DNA of 64,000 nt, taken from CAZEWZ01 sp964516765 (GTDB lineage: Bacteria > Bacteroidota > Bacteroidia > Flavobacteriales > UBA7430). A program made the position numbers and the translations under genes. The stretch's first letter is position 1. Every line of letters begins with the position of its first letter. The notes under the pieces were generated by a model that was not told the origin of the DNA, ran no database searches, and was given only the letters and a program-made list of their open reading frames with translations. The stretch is from the NCBI GenBank assembly GCA_964516765.1, contig CAZEWZ010000002.1:1-64000 (forward strand), given 5' to 3'. Below are positions 8,662-16,874 of the stretch, in pieces.

Positions 8662-9876
8662 ATGTTGTACTATTTATTTAATTATCTTCATGAACAACTA
8701 GATTTTCCTGGGGCAGGAGTATTTCAGTATATCTCCTTTCGCGCTTCTATGGCTGTAATCGTTTCGCTCTTAATATCTTTGATCTTTGGAAAGAAGATTA
8801 TTGATTATTTAGCCAAAAAACAAGTTGGAGAAACGATTAGAGATCTTGGCCTAGAGGGACAAGCTGAGAAGGTTGGAACGCCTACCATGGGGGGCTTGAT
8901 TATATTAGCTGCCATTCTTATTCCTACCCTTTTATTTGCCAAATTAGATAATATTTATGTCATTTTGATGATGGTAACTACTATCTGGATGGGTTTTATT
9001 GGTTTTCTAGACGATTATATTAAGGTATTTAGAAAATACAAAAAAGGTTTAGCGGGAAAATTTAAAATTTTAGGGCAGGTAAGTCTTGGACTTCTGGTGG
9101 GATCTGTGCTATATTTTCATCCCGATGTAGTCGTAAGGGAGTCAATGTTAAACTCTGATCAATCTAGTACGATACAATATGTCGAGCAAGATATCAAGTC
9201 TACTATGACCACAGTGCCTTTCTTTAAAAACAATGAATTCGATTATAGTGTCTTACTTTCCTGGATGGTCGATAATACAGGAGATTGGGCATGGATTATT
9301 TTTATTCCCATGGTTATTTTTATAGTAACTGCTGTCTCAAACGGAGCAAATCTCACAGACGGAATAGACGGTCTAGCTACAGGATCTTCAGCTATAATTG
9401 GCTTAGTTATGGCAATTTTTGCATATGTGTCTGGGAACATCATTTTTGCTGATTATCTAGATATTATGTACATCCCTAATTCCGGAGAATTAGTGATATT
9501 CATAGGATCTTTTGTGGGTGCATGCATTGGCTTCTTGTGGTATAACTCTTATCCAGCTCAAGTATTTATGGGAGATACTGGGAGCTTGGCACTCGGAGGA
9601 ATTATTGCTGTCTTTGCTGTAGCGATTCGAAAAGAACTGCTTATTCCCATTGTATGTGGTATTTTTCTTGTCGAGAATCTATCTGTTGTTCTACAAGTAG
9701 CCTACTTCAAATACACCAAGAGAAAATATGGAGCAGGAAAACGCATCTTTTTAATGTCTCCCATACATCATCACTTCCAAAAGTTAGGTATTCATGAAAG
9801 TAAAATAGTCACTCGATTCTGGATTGTAGGTATTATGTTGGCCATTTTAAGTTTTGTTACTCTAAAATTAAGATAG
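8662..9876 (+). CDS. mraY: Phospho-N-acetylmuramoyl-pentapeptide-transferase MraY
   Basis: MraY (404 residues, about ten membrane spans) transfers phospho-MurNAc-pentapeptide to undecaprenyl phosphate, making lipid I. Catalytic signatures are visible: FLDDYIK near residue 115, an NLTDGIDGLA segment near 230, and the cytoplasmic SPIHHHFQK histidine motif near 370. It is longer than the roughly 360 residues of E. coli because of an extra loop between spans, typical for Bacteroidota. It follows murE by 3 bases. Confidence 0.96.
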   Translation: MLYYLFNYLHEQLDFPGAGVFQYISFRASMAVIVSLLISLIFGKKIIDYLAKKQVGETIRDLGLEGQAEKVGTPTMGGLIILAAILIPTLLFAKLDNIYVILMMVTTIWMGFIGFLDDYIKVFRKYKKGLAGKFKILGQVSLGLLVGSVLYFHPDVVVRESMLNSDQSSTIQYVEQDIKSTMTTVPFFKNNEFDYSVLLSWMVDNTGDWAWIIFIPMVIFIVTAVSNGANLTDGIDGLATGSSAIIGLVMAIFAYVSGNIIFADYLDIMYIPNSGELVIFIGSFVGACIGFLWYNSYPAQVFMGDTGSLALGGIIAVFAVAIRKELLIPIVCGIFLVENLSVVLQVAYFKYTKRKYGAGKRIFLMSPIHHHFQKLGIHESKIVTRFWIVGIMLAILSFVTLKLR

Positions 9877-9879
9877 CGG

Positions 9880-11196
9880 ATGATAGTAATTTTAGGTGCA
9901 GGAGAAAGCGGTATAGGAGCGGCTATTTTGGCAAAGAAGAAAGGTTATGAGGTTTTTGTAAGTGATGCAGGGCAAATTCCGCAGAAGTACAAAGATGAAT
10001 TGATAGATTTAGGAGTAAAGTGGGAGCAGGGAAAGCATACTGAATCGAAAATTTTGAACGCTAAGTTACTCGTACGAAGTCCGGGAATCCCTGAACTGAA
10101 CTTGCTTGTTAATGCAAGAGAAAGAGGGATTAAAGTGGTGTCTGAGATAGAATTTGCATCTACACATACGCAAGGTAAAATGATCGCTATTACTGGAAGC
10201 AATGGTAAGTCGACTACGGCAAGTCTAGTTTATAATATTTTAAAAAATGCAAATTTTAATGTGGGCTTGGCCGGAAATATTGGAGATAGCTTTGCGCGTT
10301 GCTTAGCATCTTGCGACCGACCTTATTGGGTTTTAGAAGTAAGTAGTTTTCAGCTTGATGATATTCATCAGTTTAAGCCCTTTATTTCGGTTCTGTTGAA
10401 TTTAACTCCCGATCATTTGGATCGATATGACGGAAAAATGAATAGCTATGTGGCTGCCAAGATGAGGATTACTGAAAATCAAGTGAAAGGAGATTTTTTC
10501 ATCTATTGGCAAGGAGATCATTGGGTGCACAAGTACCTAAAAGAAATAAAAGCCAATAAGTTTTCTTTTGGAGATGAAGTTGTTTCCCAAGGAGCATATA
10601 TAGACAAAGAGTCGATAAAAATTAATATAAACTCAGAGCAAGTAAGTATGACAATTCACGAATTAGCGCTTCAAGGAAAGCACAATTGTTACAATTCTAT
10701 GGCGAGTGGAATAGCCGCAAAATTATTAGGTATTACTGACGAGATTATCCGAGACAGTTTATCCAATTTTGAAAAAATAGAACATCGTTTAGAACCAGTT
10801 TTGAAAGTACACGGAGTCAATTATATTAATGATTCCAAAGCTACCAATATCAATTCTGTTTGGTATGCTTTAGAAAGTATGAACAATCCAGTCGTTTGGA
10901 TTTGTGGTGGAGTAGACAAGGGAAATGATTACAAAGAACTTCTTCCTTTGGTTAAAAATAAGGTGAAAGCTATTGTCTGCCTTGGGAGAGACAATTCAAA
11001 GTTGCTTGCCATTTTTGAGCCAATAGTCGAACAAATAAAAAGTGTTGATTCCATGGAGGATGCAGTTAAAGCAGCATATAAATATGCAGAAAATGGGGAT
11101 GCTGTTCTTTTGTCTCCTGCTTGTGCAAGTTTTGATTTATTTGCCAATTATGAAGATCGGGGGAGACAATTTAAAAAACAAATAAGATTGCTATAA
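9880..11196 (+). CDS. murD: UDP-MurNAc-L-alanine:D-glutamate ligase MurD
   Basis: This 438-residue Mur ligase has an N-terminal Rossmann-like uridine-binding segment (GAGESGIGAA near residue 5) and the ATP loop TGSNGKSTT near residue 105. A central domain contains LNLTPDHLDRY, and the C-terminal domain has NDSKATN and SPACASFD. It adds D-glutamate to UDP-MurNAc-L-alanine. Length and order within the cluster are normal. It begins 3 bases after mraY. Confidence 0.96.
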   Translation: MIVILGAGESGIGAAILAKKKGYEVFVSDAGQIPQKYKDELIDLGVKWEQGKHTESKILNAKLLVRSPGIPELNLLVNARERGIKVVSEIEFASTHTQGKMIAITGSNGKSTTASLVYNILKNANFNVGLAGNIGDSFARCLASCDRPYWVLEVSSFQLDDIHQFKPFISVLLNLTPDHLDRYDGKMNSYVAAKMRITENQVKGDFFIYWQGDHWVHKYLKEIKANKFSFGDEVVSQGAYIDKESIKININSEQVSMTIHELALQGKHNCYNSMASGIAAKLLGITDEIIRDSLSNFEKIEHRLEPVLKVHGVNYINDSKATNINSVWYALESMNNPVVWICGGVDKGNDYKELLPLVKNKVKAIVCLGRDNSKLLAIFEPIVEQIKSVDSMEDAVKAAYKYAENGDAVLLSPACASFDLFANYEDRGRQFKKQIRLL

Positions 11197-11198
11197 AT

Positions 11199-12338
11199 TT
11201 GAAGTGGATTAATTACATAAAGGGCGATAAATATATCTGGGCTATAAGCGTTCTGCTATCGCTTGTATCAATAGTACTAGTATATAGCTCTAGTAGTCAC
11301 CTTGCATTTGTCTATAGACAAGGAGATACTTTGTCTTTTTTAATGAAACACATAGTTCACTTAATGATTGGATTTTTTATAATGTGGGCTCTTTCCAGAG
11401 TCCCCTTTAAATATTTTTACAATAGTTCAATCATCATATTTGTTTTTGCCTTATTACTGATTTGTTGGGCAATGAGTGGAGGACAAACTATTGGAGGTGA
11501 AAATGCAAGTAGATGGATCCGCCTAGCCGGATTCACTTTTCAACCCTCTGAGTTAGGCAAATTGGCTCTATTTGTAGTTTTGGCTCGCAATTTGGTTCAT
11601 TATAAAGAAAATTTATCCTCATTTAAAAAATCTTTTTTACCCATTATGGGCCCTGTCATTTTAATTTGTGGACTTATATTACCCTCTAATTTTTCTACTT
11701 CGGCCATTATTTTTATGATTAGTTTCTTTATAATGTTTATTGGTAGATACTCATTAAAATCTTTGGGCATCATGATTTTAATTGGAGTAATTGTACTTGG
11801 TTTTTTTTACTTCGCGGTGGAAACATATCCAAATATAAGCAATAGGTGGGCTACTTGGTTTTCCCGTATTGAATCATTTACGCAAGAAGACTCTCAAGGG
11901 AATTATCAAGCAAATCATGCAAAAATTGCTATTGCTCGAGGAGGAGCTTGGGGACAGGGACCTGGTAAAAGTGTGCAAAAATATTTTTTACCCCAATCTT
12001 CTTCCGATTTTATTTATGCAGTCATTGTAGAAGAGTATGGTAGGTTTGGTGGCCTATCTGTTATCATCTTGTATTTATTCCTACTCTTTAGAGTTCTTCG
12101 CATTGCCATCAAAAGCGATGACCATTTTGCTGTTTTTTTGACTTTAGGTTTGGGTTTTTCGATTGTTTTTCAAGCGTTTATAAATATGTCCGTTGCTGTC
12201 GGTTTATTGCCAGTTACCGGGCAGACTCTTCCTTTGGTTAGTGCCGGGGGTTCTTCGGTTTGGATGACTTGTGCTTCCTTGGGACTAATATTAAGTGTTA
12301 GCAATAGCTTACCAGAAAAATTAGAATTAGATGAATAA
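11199..12338 (+). CDS. ftsW: Septal peptidoglycan glycosyltransferase FtsW
   Basis: This 379-residue SEDS-family polytopic membrane protein polymerises lipid II at the septum together with FtsI. The SEDS features include GGENASRWIRLAG near residue 90 and FQPSELGKLAL near 107. The large periplasmic loop ends in the SSSDFIYAVIVEE region that contains the conserved catalytic area, and QTLPLVSAGGSS lies near the C-terminus. The start codon is TTG at 11199, two bases after murD; no ATG lies closer to the family N-terminus. Its 3' end overlaps murG by 8 bases. Confidence 0.94.
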   Translation: MKWINYIKGDKYIWAISVLLSLVSIVLVYSSSSHLAFVYRQGDTLSFLMKHIVHLMIGFFIMWALSRVPFKYFYNSSIIIFVFALLLICWAMSGGQTIGGENASRWIRLAGFTFQPSELGKLALFVVLARNLVHYKENLSSFKKSFLPIMGPVILICGLILPSNFSTSAIIFMISFFIMFIGRYSLKSLGIMILIGVIVLGFFYFAVETYPNISNRWATWFSRIESFTQEDSQGNYQANHAKIAIARGGAWGQGPGKSVQKYFLPQSSSDFIYAVIVEEYGRFGGLSVIILYLFLLFRVLRIAIKSDDHFAVFLTLGLGFSIVFQAFINMSVAVGLLPVTGQTLPLVSAGGSSVWMTCASLGLILSVSNSLPEKLELDE

Positions 12339-13428
12339 GCGGGTCTTAATTAGCGGGGGAGGAACCGGTGGGCATATATTTCCTGCTCTAGCTATTGCAA
12401 AAGAAATTGAGCGAAGAGATGCTGATACTCATTTTCTTTTTGTGGGGGCTTCAGGTCGAATGGAAATGGAGAAAATGCCAGTAGCTGGATATGAAATAAA
12501 GGGACTTTGGATCACTGGATTTAAACGTAATTTTTCAATATCAAACATAATATTTCCTCTAAAACTATTATTTAGCCTGATAAAGTCATTTTTTATTCTA
12601 TTAAGATTCAATCCTCAGATAGTCATTGGGACTGGTGGCTTTGCAAGTGGACCTATTTTATGGGTCGCAAGTGTTATGGGTATCCCCACACTCATCCAGG
12701 AACAGAATTCGTATCCTGGAATTACAAATCGATTATTATCCTCTAGGGTTCGAACAATCTGCGTTGCATATGAAGGTTTAGATCGCTTTTTTCCGAAGGA
12801 TAAGATTCGACTCACAGGGAATCCAATTCGTGTGGACATTGAAATTGAAACTTACCAAAGAGAAATAGAAATTCGTAGTCTTGGATTAAATCCAGACAAA
12901 CCAATTGTTTTGGTTGTCGGGGGAAGTTTGGGTGCAAAAAAAATTAATGAGATTGTTTTAGAAAACATTAATTGGTTTAAAAATAATGGAGTTCAACTCA
13001 TATGGCAAACTGGTAAACTATATTATGCCCGATGCAATGAGTCCAAAAATATACTTGGTAGTTGGGGACTTATTAAGCCTTTTATAAAGAAAATGGGGCT
13101 CAGTCTTTCAATCGCTGATATTGTCGTATCCCGTGCTGGTGCCATTGCCTTATCAGAAATATGTTGTTTGGGTAAAACAGCTATTTTAGTCCCATCTCCC
13201 AATGTAGCTGAAGACCACCAAACAAAAAATGCACTTGCATTGACAGAGAATTTAGCCGCACTGATGGTGGAAGAAAAGAACATAGAAAAAGAATTGTTTC
13301 CCACTCTACAAAAACTAATCGATAACGAAGAACTTAAAAATCAGATATCAATTAATAGTAGAAAAATGTCTCATATCAGAGCCGTAGAAAATATAGTTGA
13401 CCAAATAGAATATCTTGTAAATGACTAG
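12331..13428 (+). CDS. murG: UDP-GlcNAc:lipid I N-acetylglucosaminyltransferase MurG
   Basis: MurG (365 residues) is a GT-B glycosyltransferase at the inner face of the membrane that converts lipid I to lipid II. It carries the N-terminal GGGTGGHIFPALAIA glycine loop, IGTGGFASGP near residue 100, QEQNSYPG near 126 and the nucleotide-sugar binding SRAGAIALSE region near 265. It overlaps ftsW and murC by 8 bases each. Confidence 0.96.
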   Translation: MNKRVLISGGGTGGHIFPALAIAKEIERRDADTHFLFVGASGRMEMEKMPVAGYEIKGLWITGFKRNFSISNIIFPLKLLFSLIKSFFILLRFNPQIVIGTGGFASGPILWVASVMGIPTLIQEQNSYPGITNRLLSSRVRTICVAYEGLDRFFPKDKIRLTGNPIRVDIEIETYQREIEIRSLGLNPDKPIVLVVGGSLGAKKINEIVLENINWFKNNGVQLIWQTGKLYYARCNESKNILGSWGLIKPFIKKMGLSLSIADIVVSRAGAIALSEICCLGKTAILVPSPNVAEDHQTKNALALTENLAALMVEEKNIEKELFPTLQKLIDNEELKNQISINSRKMSHIRAVENIVDQIEYLVND

Positions 13429-14767
13429 TCTTAAAAATATAAAGCGAGTCTACTTCATAGGTATCGGAGGGGTTGGGATGAGTGCTTTGGCACGATATTT
13501 TTTGGCTATGAATATTCCTGTGGGAGGATATGATAAAAGCCAAACAGAAACCAGCCATTCCCTAGAGGCTGATTCATGTCAAATCATCTACGATGATTCT
13601 CCCTGTCAAATTGATTCTTCCTTTCTTGAATTAGAGGGCACCTTGGTAGTCTATACTCCAGCTATTTCATTTGATAATTGTTTATTAGCACATTTTTCTG
13701 AGCGAGGATTTACCCTAAGAAAAAGATCTCAGGTGTTGGGTGAGGTTACCAAAGATTTATATTGTTTGGCTATAGCGGGAACACATGGTAAAACTACAAT
13801 TTCATCGATGCTTACTTTCATACTTCATTCTAACTTAGAGTATTGTTGGGGCTTTTTAGGGGGAATAGCAACTGATTTTAATTCTAATTTTATTGAGGGT
13901 TCAGCTTCATCCGTAGTTGTGGAAGCAGACGAGTTTGATCGGTCTTTTCTTCAACTTTATCCCGATTGGGTACTAATTAGTTCTATGGATGCTGATCATC
14001 TAGATATCTATGGGACGCAATCAAATCTTGAAGATAATTTCAAGGAATTTACAAGACGCCTTGAAAATAAACAGATAATCGCAAGAGAAGATTTACAAAT
14101 CGACGCTTTATACACTTATGCATTAAATTCCGCTACAGCAGATTTTTATGCGACAAATATTCAAGTTATTCAAGGTACTTATTGTTTTGATATTAATTAT
14201 CCAGGTGGAATTTGCAAAGCTGTGAAGTCTGGTTTGCCTGGAATTCACAATGTAGAAAATGCAATTGCTGCTTTCTCTATCGCATTTAATCAGGATATTT
14301 CTGTAGAAGGAATTACAAGAGCAATTTCTTCTTTTTCGGGAGTAAAAAGACGATTTGAATATCACTTGAATACTGCGAATAAAGTATACATAGACGATTA
14401 TGCACACCATCCCAAAGAAATTGAACTTTCCATTCAATCTGTTAGGGAACTCTTTCCAAATAAGATGTTGACTGTGGTGTTTCAGCCTCATTTGTTTTCT
14501 CGTACTCAAGATTTTATGAGTGAATTCGCCAAAGTTCTTTCTGCTGCAGATAAAGTCATGCTATTAGATATATATCCCGCAAGAGAATTGCCTATTGAAG
14601 GGGTTAGTTCATCTGTGTTATTAGATCAGATATCTTGTTTGCAAAAAGGCCTTTACAAAAAAGAGTCAGTTGTTAAATTCCTTTTAGATTCAGAAGTAGT
14701 ATTGACTCTAGGTGCTGGGGATATTTCTGATTTAATAAAACCTATCAAAACTCATTTACTGTATTGA
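13421..14767 (+). CDS. murC: UDP-MurNAc:L-alanine ligase MurC
   Basis: This 448-residue Mur ligase has an N-terminal FIGIGGVGMSALA loop near residue 11, the ATP-binding AGTHGKTT motif near residue 117, and DYAHHPKEI near 325. It attaches the first amino acid of the stem peptide. The start overlaps murG by 8 bases and the end overlaps ftsQ by 4 bases. No murF, murB or ddl is present in this cluster, so those steps must be encoded elsewhere. Confidence 0.96.
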   Translation: MTSLKNIKRVYFIGIGGVGMSALARYFLAMNIPVGGYDKSQTETSHSLEADSCQIIYDDSPCQIDSSFLELEGTLVVYTPAISFDNCLLAHFSERGFTLRKRSQVLGEVTKDLYCLAIAGTHGKTTISSMLTFILHSNLEYCWGFLGGIATDFNSNFIEGSASSVVVEADEFDRSFLQLYPDWVLISSMDADHLDIYGTQSNLEDNFKEFTRRLENKQIIAREDLQIDALYTYALNSATADFYATNIQVIQGTYCFDINYPGGICKAVKSGLPGIHNVENAIAAFSIAFNQDISVEGITRAISSFSGVKRRFEYHLNTANKVYIDDYAHHPKEIELSIQSVRELFPNKMLTVVFQPHLFSRTQDFMSEFAKVLSAADKVMLLDIYPARELPIEGVSSSVLLDQISCLQKGLYKKESVVKFLLDSEVVLTLGAGDISDLIKPIKTHLLY

Positions 14768-15492
14768 AAAAAGTAATAAACATATTGTATTTTTTCGTAC
14801 TTACGAGTTCAGTTATACTAATTTCGAACGGAAGTAAAAATCGATGGGGTAAAACAGTATGCAGTGAAATTCATGTCGAAGTAAATGTCAATGAAGATTT
14901 ATATTTTGTAGATCGAGAAATGATAAAGGCTTTGATTCTCGAAAAGCAAGATAGCCTACTGGGTAAATCTTATGAAGATATAAACATTTATTTGTTAGAA
15001 GAATTTGTCGAATCCCACCCCAATATCAAAAAAGCAGAATTATATTTAGGAAGTGAAGGAGGTCTGTTTGTTGAGGTACAACAGTGTAAGCCTATCTTTA
15101 GAATTTTTGAAGCAAACACCTCCTATTATTTAGATAATCAATTTGAAATATTTCCGTTGTCAGATAATTATAGTGCCCGTGTGGTACAAGTTTATTGGTC
15201 TAAAATGACTAATTCTCGATTAGAGATATTGAGAAAATTGGAAGCTATGATGAAAAATGAAGAATTTGTAAAATCTCTAGTCACAGCAATTTCTTTTGAT
15301 AGAAATAACGAGATAACTTTTTATCCCCGTCTGGGGAATCATGTCATTCTTTTAGGAAATGCTTCTGGCCTAGAGAATAAAATGAAGAAATTAAAAGCTT
15401 TTTATGTGTCGGTAATGAAAAAAGTAGGCTGGGATAGGTATTCCAAAATTAATTTAAAGTTTGACGATCAAGTCGTCTGCACCAAAAAATAG
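14764..15492 (+). CDS. ftsQ: Cell division protein FtsQ/DivIB
   Basis: This 242-residue bitopic protein has one N-terminal membrane span (about residues 5-20), then a POTRA-like segment with DLYFVDREMIKALI and a beta domain ending near KINLKFDDQVVCTKK. Length, topology and position between murC and ftsA identify it as FtsQ, the scaffold of the FtsQLB complex. The start is a TTG overlapping the murC stop by four bases. Sequence conservation is low, as usual for this family. Confidence 0.85.
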   Translation: MKKVINILYFFVLTSSVILISNGSKNRWGKTVCSEIHVEVNVNEDLYFVDREMIKALILEKQDSLLGKSYEDINIYLLEEFVESHPNIKKAELYLGSEGGLFVEVQQCKPIFRIFEANTSYYLDNQFEIFPLSDNYSARVVQVYWSKMTNSRLEILRKLEAMMKNEEFVKSLVTAISFDRNNEITFYPRLGNHVILLGNASGLENKMKKLKAFYVSVMKKVGWDRYSKINLKFDDQVVCTKK

Positions 15493-15496
15493 GGCA

Positions 15497-16855
15497 ATGG
15501 AACAGGTAGAAATAGCCGTAGGATTAGATATTGGAACCACAAAAATTGTAAGTATTGTGGGGCGAAAAAATGAGCTTGGAAAATTAGATATATTAGGTTT
15601 TGGAAAAGCTAAATCTCTAGGAGTGCAGAGGGGTGTTGTTTCAAATATTACGCAGACTATAAACTCTATTCAACATGCTATCAAAGAGGCAGAAGAAGAT
15701 TCTGGCTTAAACTTAAAACATTGTATAGTCGGAATTGCAGGACAACATATTAGATCTCTTCAACACAGTGATTATATTTTACGAGAAAATGCTCAAGAGG
15801 TAATAACCAAGAAAGATATTGATACTCTAATCGAGAATGTACATAAATTGGTGATGCTGCCCGGAGAAGAGATTATCCATGTTTTGCCACAAGAATATAA
15901 AATAGATGGAGAGCCTAATATCCGTGAGCCAATAGGAATGCTTGGAAGAAGGCTAGAAGCCAACCTTCATATTGTAGTAGGTCAAAAAGCAGCTATTGGG
16001 AATATTTTTTCCTGTGTAAAACAATCCCAGTTGACAGTTTCTGGGATTACTCTTGAACCTTTAGCTTCTTCAGATGCGGTTTTGAGCTCTGAAGAGAAAG
16101 AGGCTGGAGTTTGCTTAGTTGATATTGGCGGCGGAACTACTGATGTAGCAATTTTTAAAGATGGTATAATACGACATACGGCTGTAATTCCTTATGGAGG
16201 GAACATAATTACAGAAGATGTGAAGGAGGGTTGTTCTATCATTGAGAAGCAAGCTGAGTTGTTGAAAGTGAAATTTGGGTCTACCTGGCCAGGGGAGAAC
16301 AGTGAAAATGAAATTGTATCTATTCCTGGGCTTCGAGGGAGAGAACCCAAAGAGATTTCTTTACAAATGCTTTCCAAGATTATTCATGCTAGACTCATAG
16401 AGATTATTGATCAGGTATATGTAGAAATAAAAAATTATGGGCATGAAGATTCGAAGAAAAAATTAATTGCAGGGATTGTTCTGACAGGAGGAGGATCACA
16501 ATTGAAGCATATAAAACAACTTGTTGAATATGAAACAGGAATGGATGCGCGGATAGGTTTTCCAAACGAGCATCTGGCTAGTGGTTCACAAAAAGAAATT
16601 GAAAGTCCAATGTACGCTACAGCTATTGGTTTAGTAATGAAGGGACTTGAATTTATGGAAAACAGCCCGAAAATATCAGAGAGTAATAAATCTACCAGCC
16701 CAAATCCTTTAGATAATCCTATTGGAATAGAACCTAAATCGACTGAGGGAAGTGTTGAAGAGACTTCATGTATATCTGATTCTTCAAATTCAGAGCGGTC
16801 CTATTTTGATAAATGGGTGGGGAAAGTGATTAAGTTTTTAGCAAATGAAAATTAA
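15497..16855 (+). CDS. ftsA: Cell division protein FtsA
   Basis: FtsA is an actin-like ATPase that anchors FtsZ filaments to the membrane. The phosphate-binding GLDIGTTK motif lies at the N-terminus, VDIGGGTTD near residue 205 and LTGGGSQLKHI near 335. A C-terminal amphipathic helix (WVGKVIKFLANEN) is the membrane-targeting sequence. I start it at the ATG at 15497, four bases after the ftsQ stop (452 residues). A longer frame from a TTG at 15461 would add 12 residues inside ftsQ that match nothing in the family. Confidence 0.95.
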   Translation: MEQVEIAVGLDIGTTKIVSIVGRKNELGKLDILGFGKAKSLGVQRGVVSNITQTINSIQHAIKEAEEDSGLNLKHCIVGIAGQHIRSLQHSDYILRENAQEVITKKDIDTLIENVHKLVMLPGEEIIHVLPQEYKIDGEPNIREPIGMLGRRLEANLHIVVGQKAAIGNIFSCVKQSQLTVSGITLEPLASSDAVLSSEEKEAGVCLVDIGGGTTDVAIFKDGIIRHTAVIPYGGNIITEDVKEGCSIIEKQAELLKVKFGSTWPGENSENEIVSIPGLRGREPKEISLQMLSKIIHARLIEIIDQVYVEIKNYGHEDSKKKLIAGIVLTGGGSQLKHIKQLVEYETGMDARIGFPNEHLASGSQKEIESPMYATAIGLVMKGLEFMENSPKISESNKSTSPNPLDNPIGIEPKSTEGSVEETSCISDSSNSERSYFDKWVGKVIKFLANEN

Positions 16856-16874
16856 TAATATAAACATCTAAGTA

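Noticed and set aside
14123..14509. Open frame of 128 codons on the minus strand inside murC
   Set aside because: It is antisense to conserved murC sequence and rich in Cys, Ser and Asn in a way typical of non-coding frames.
15461..15496. ftsA start at TTG 15461 inside ftsQ
   Set aside because: The 12 added residues do not resemble FtsA, and an ATG lies four bases after the ftsQ stop.
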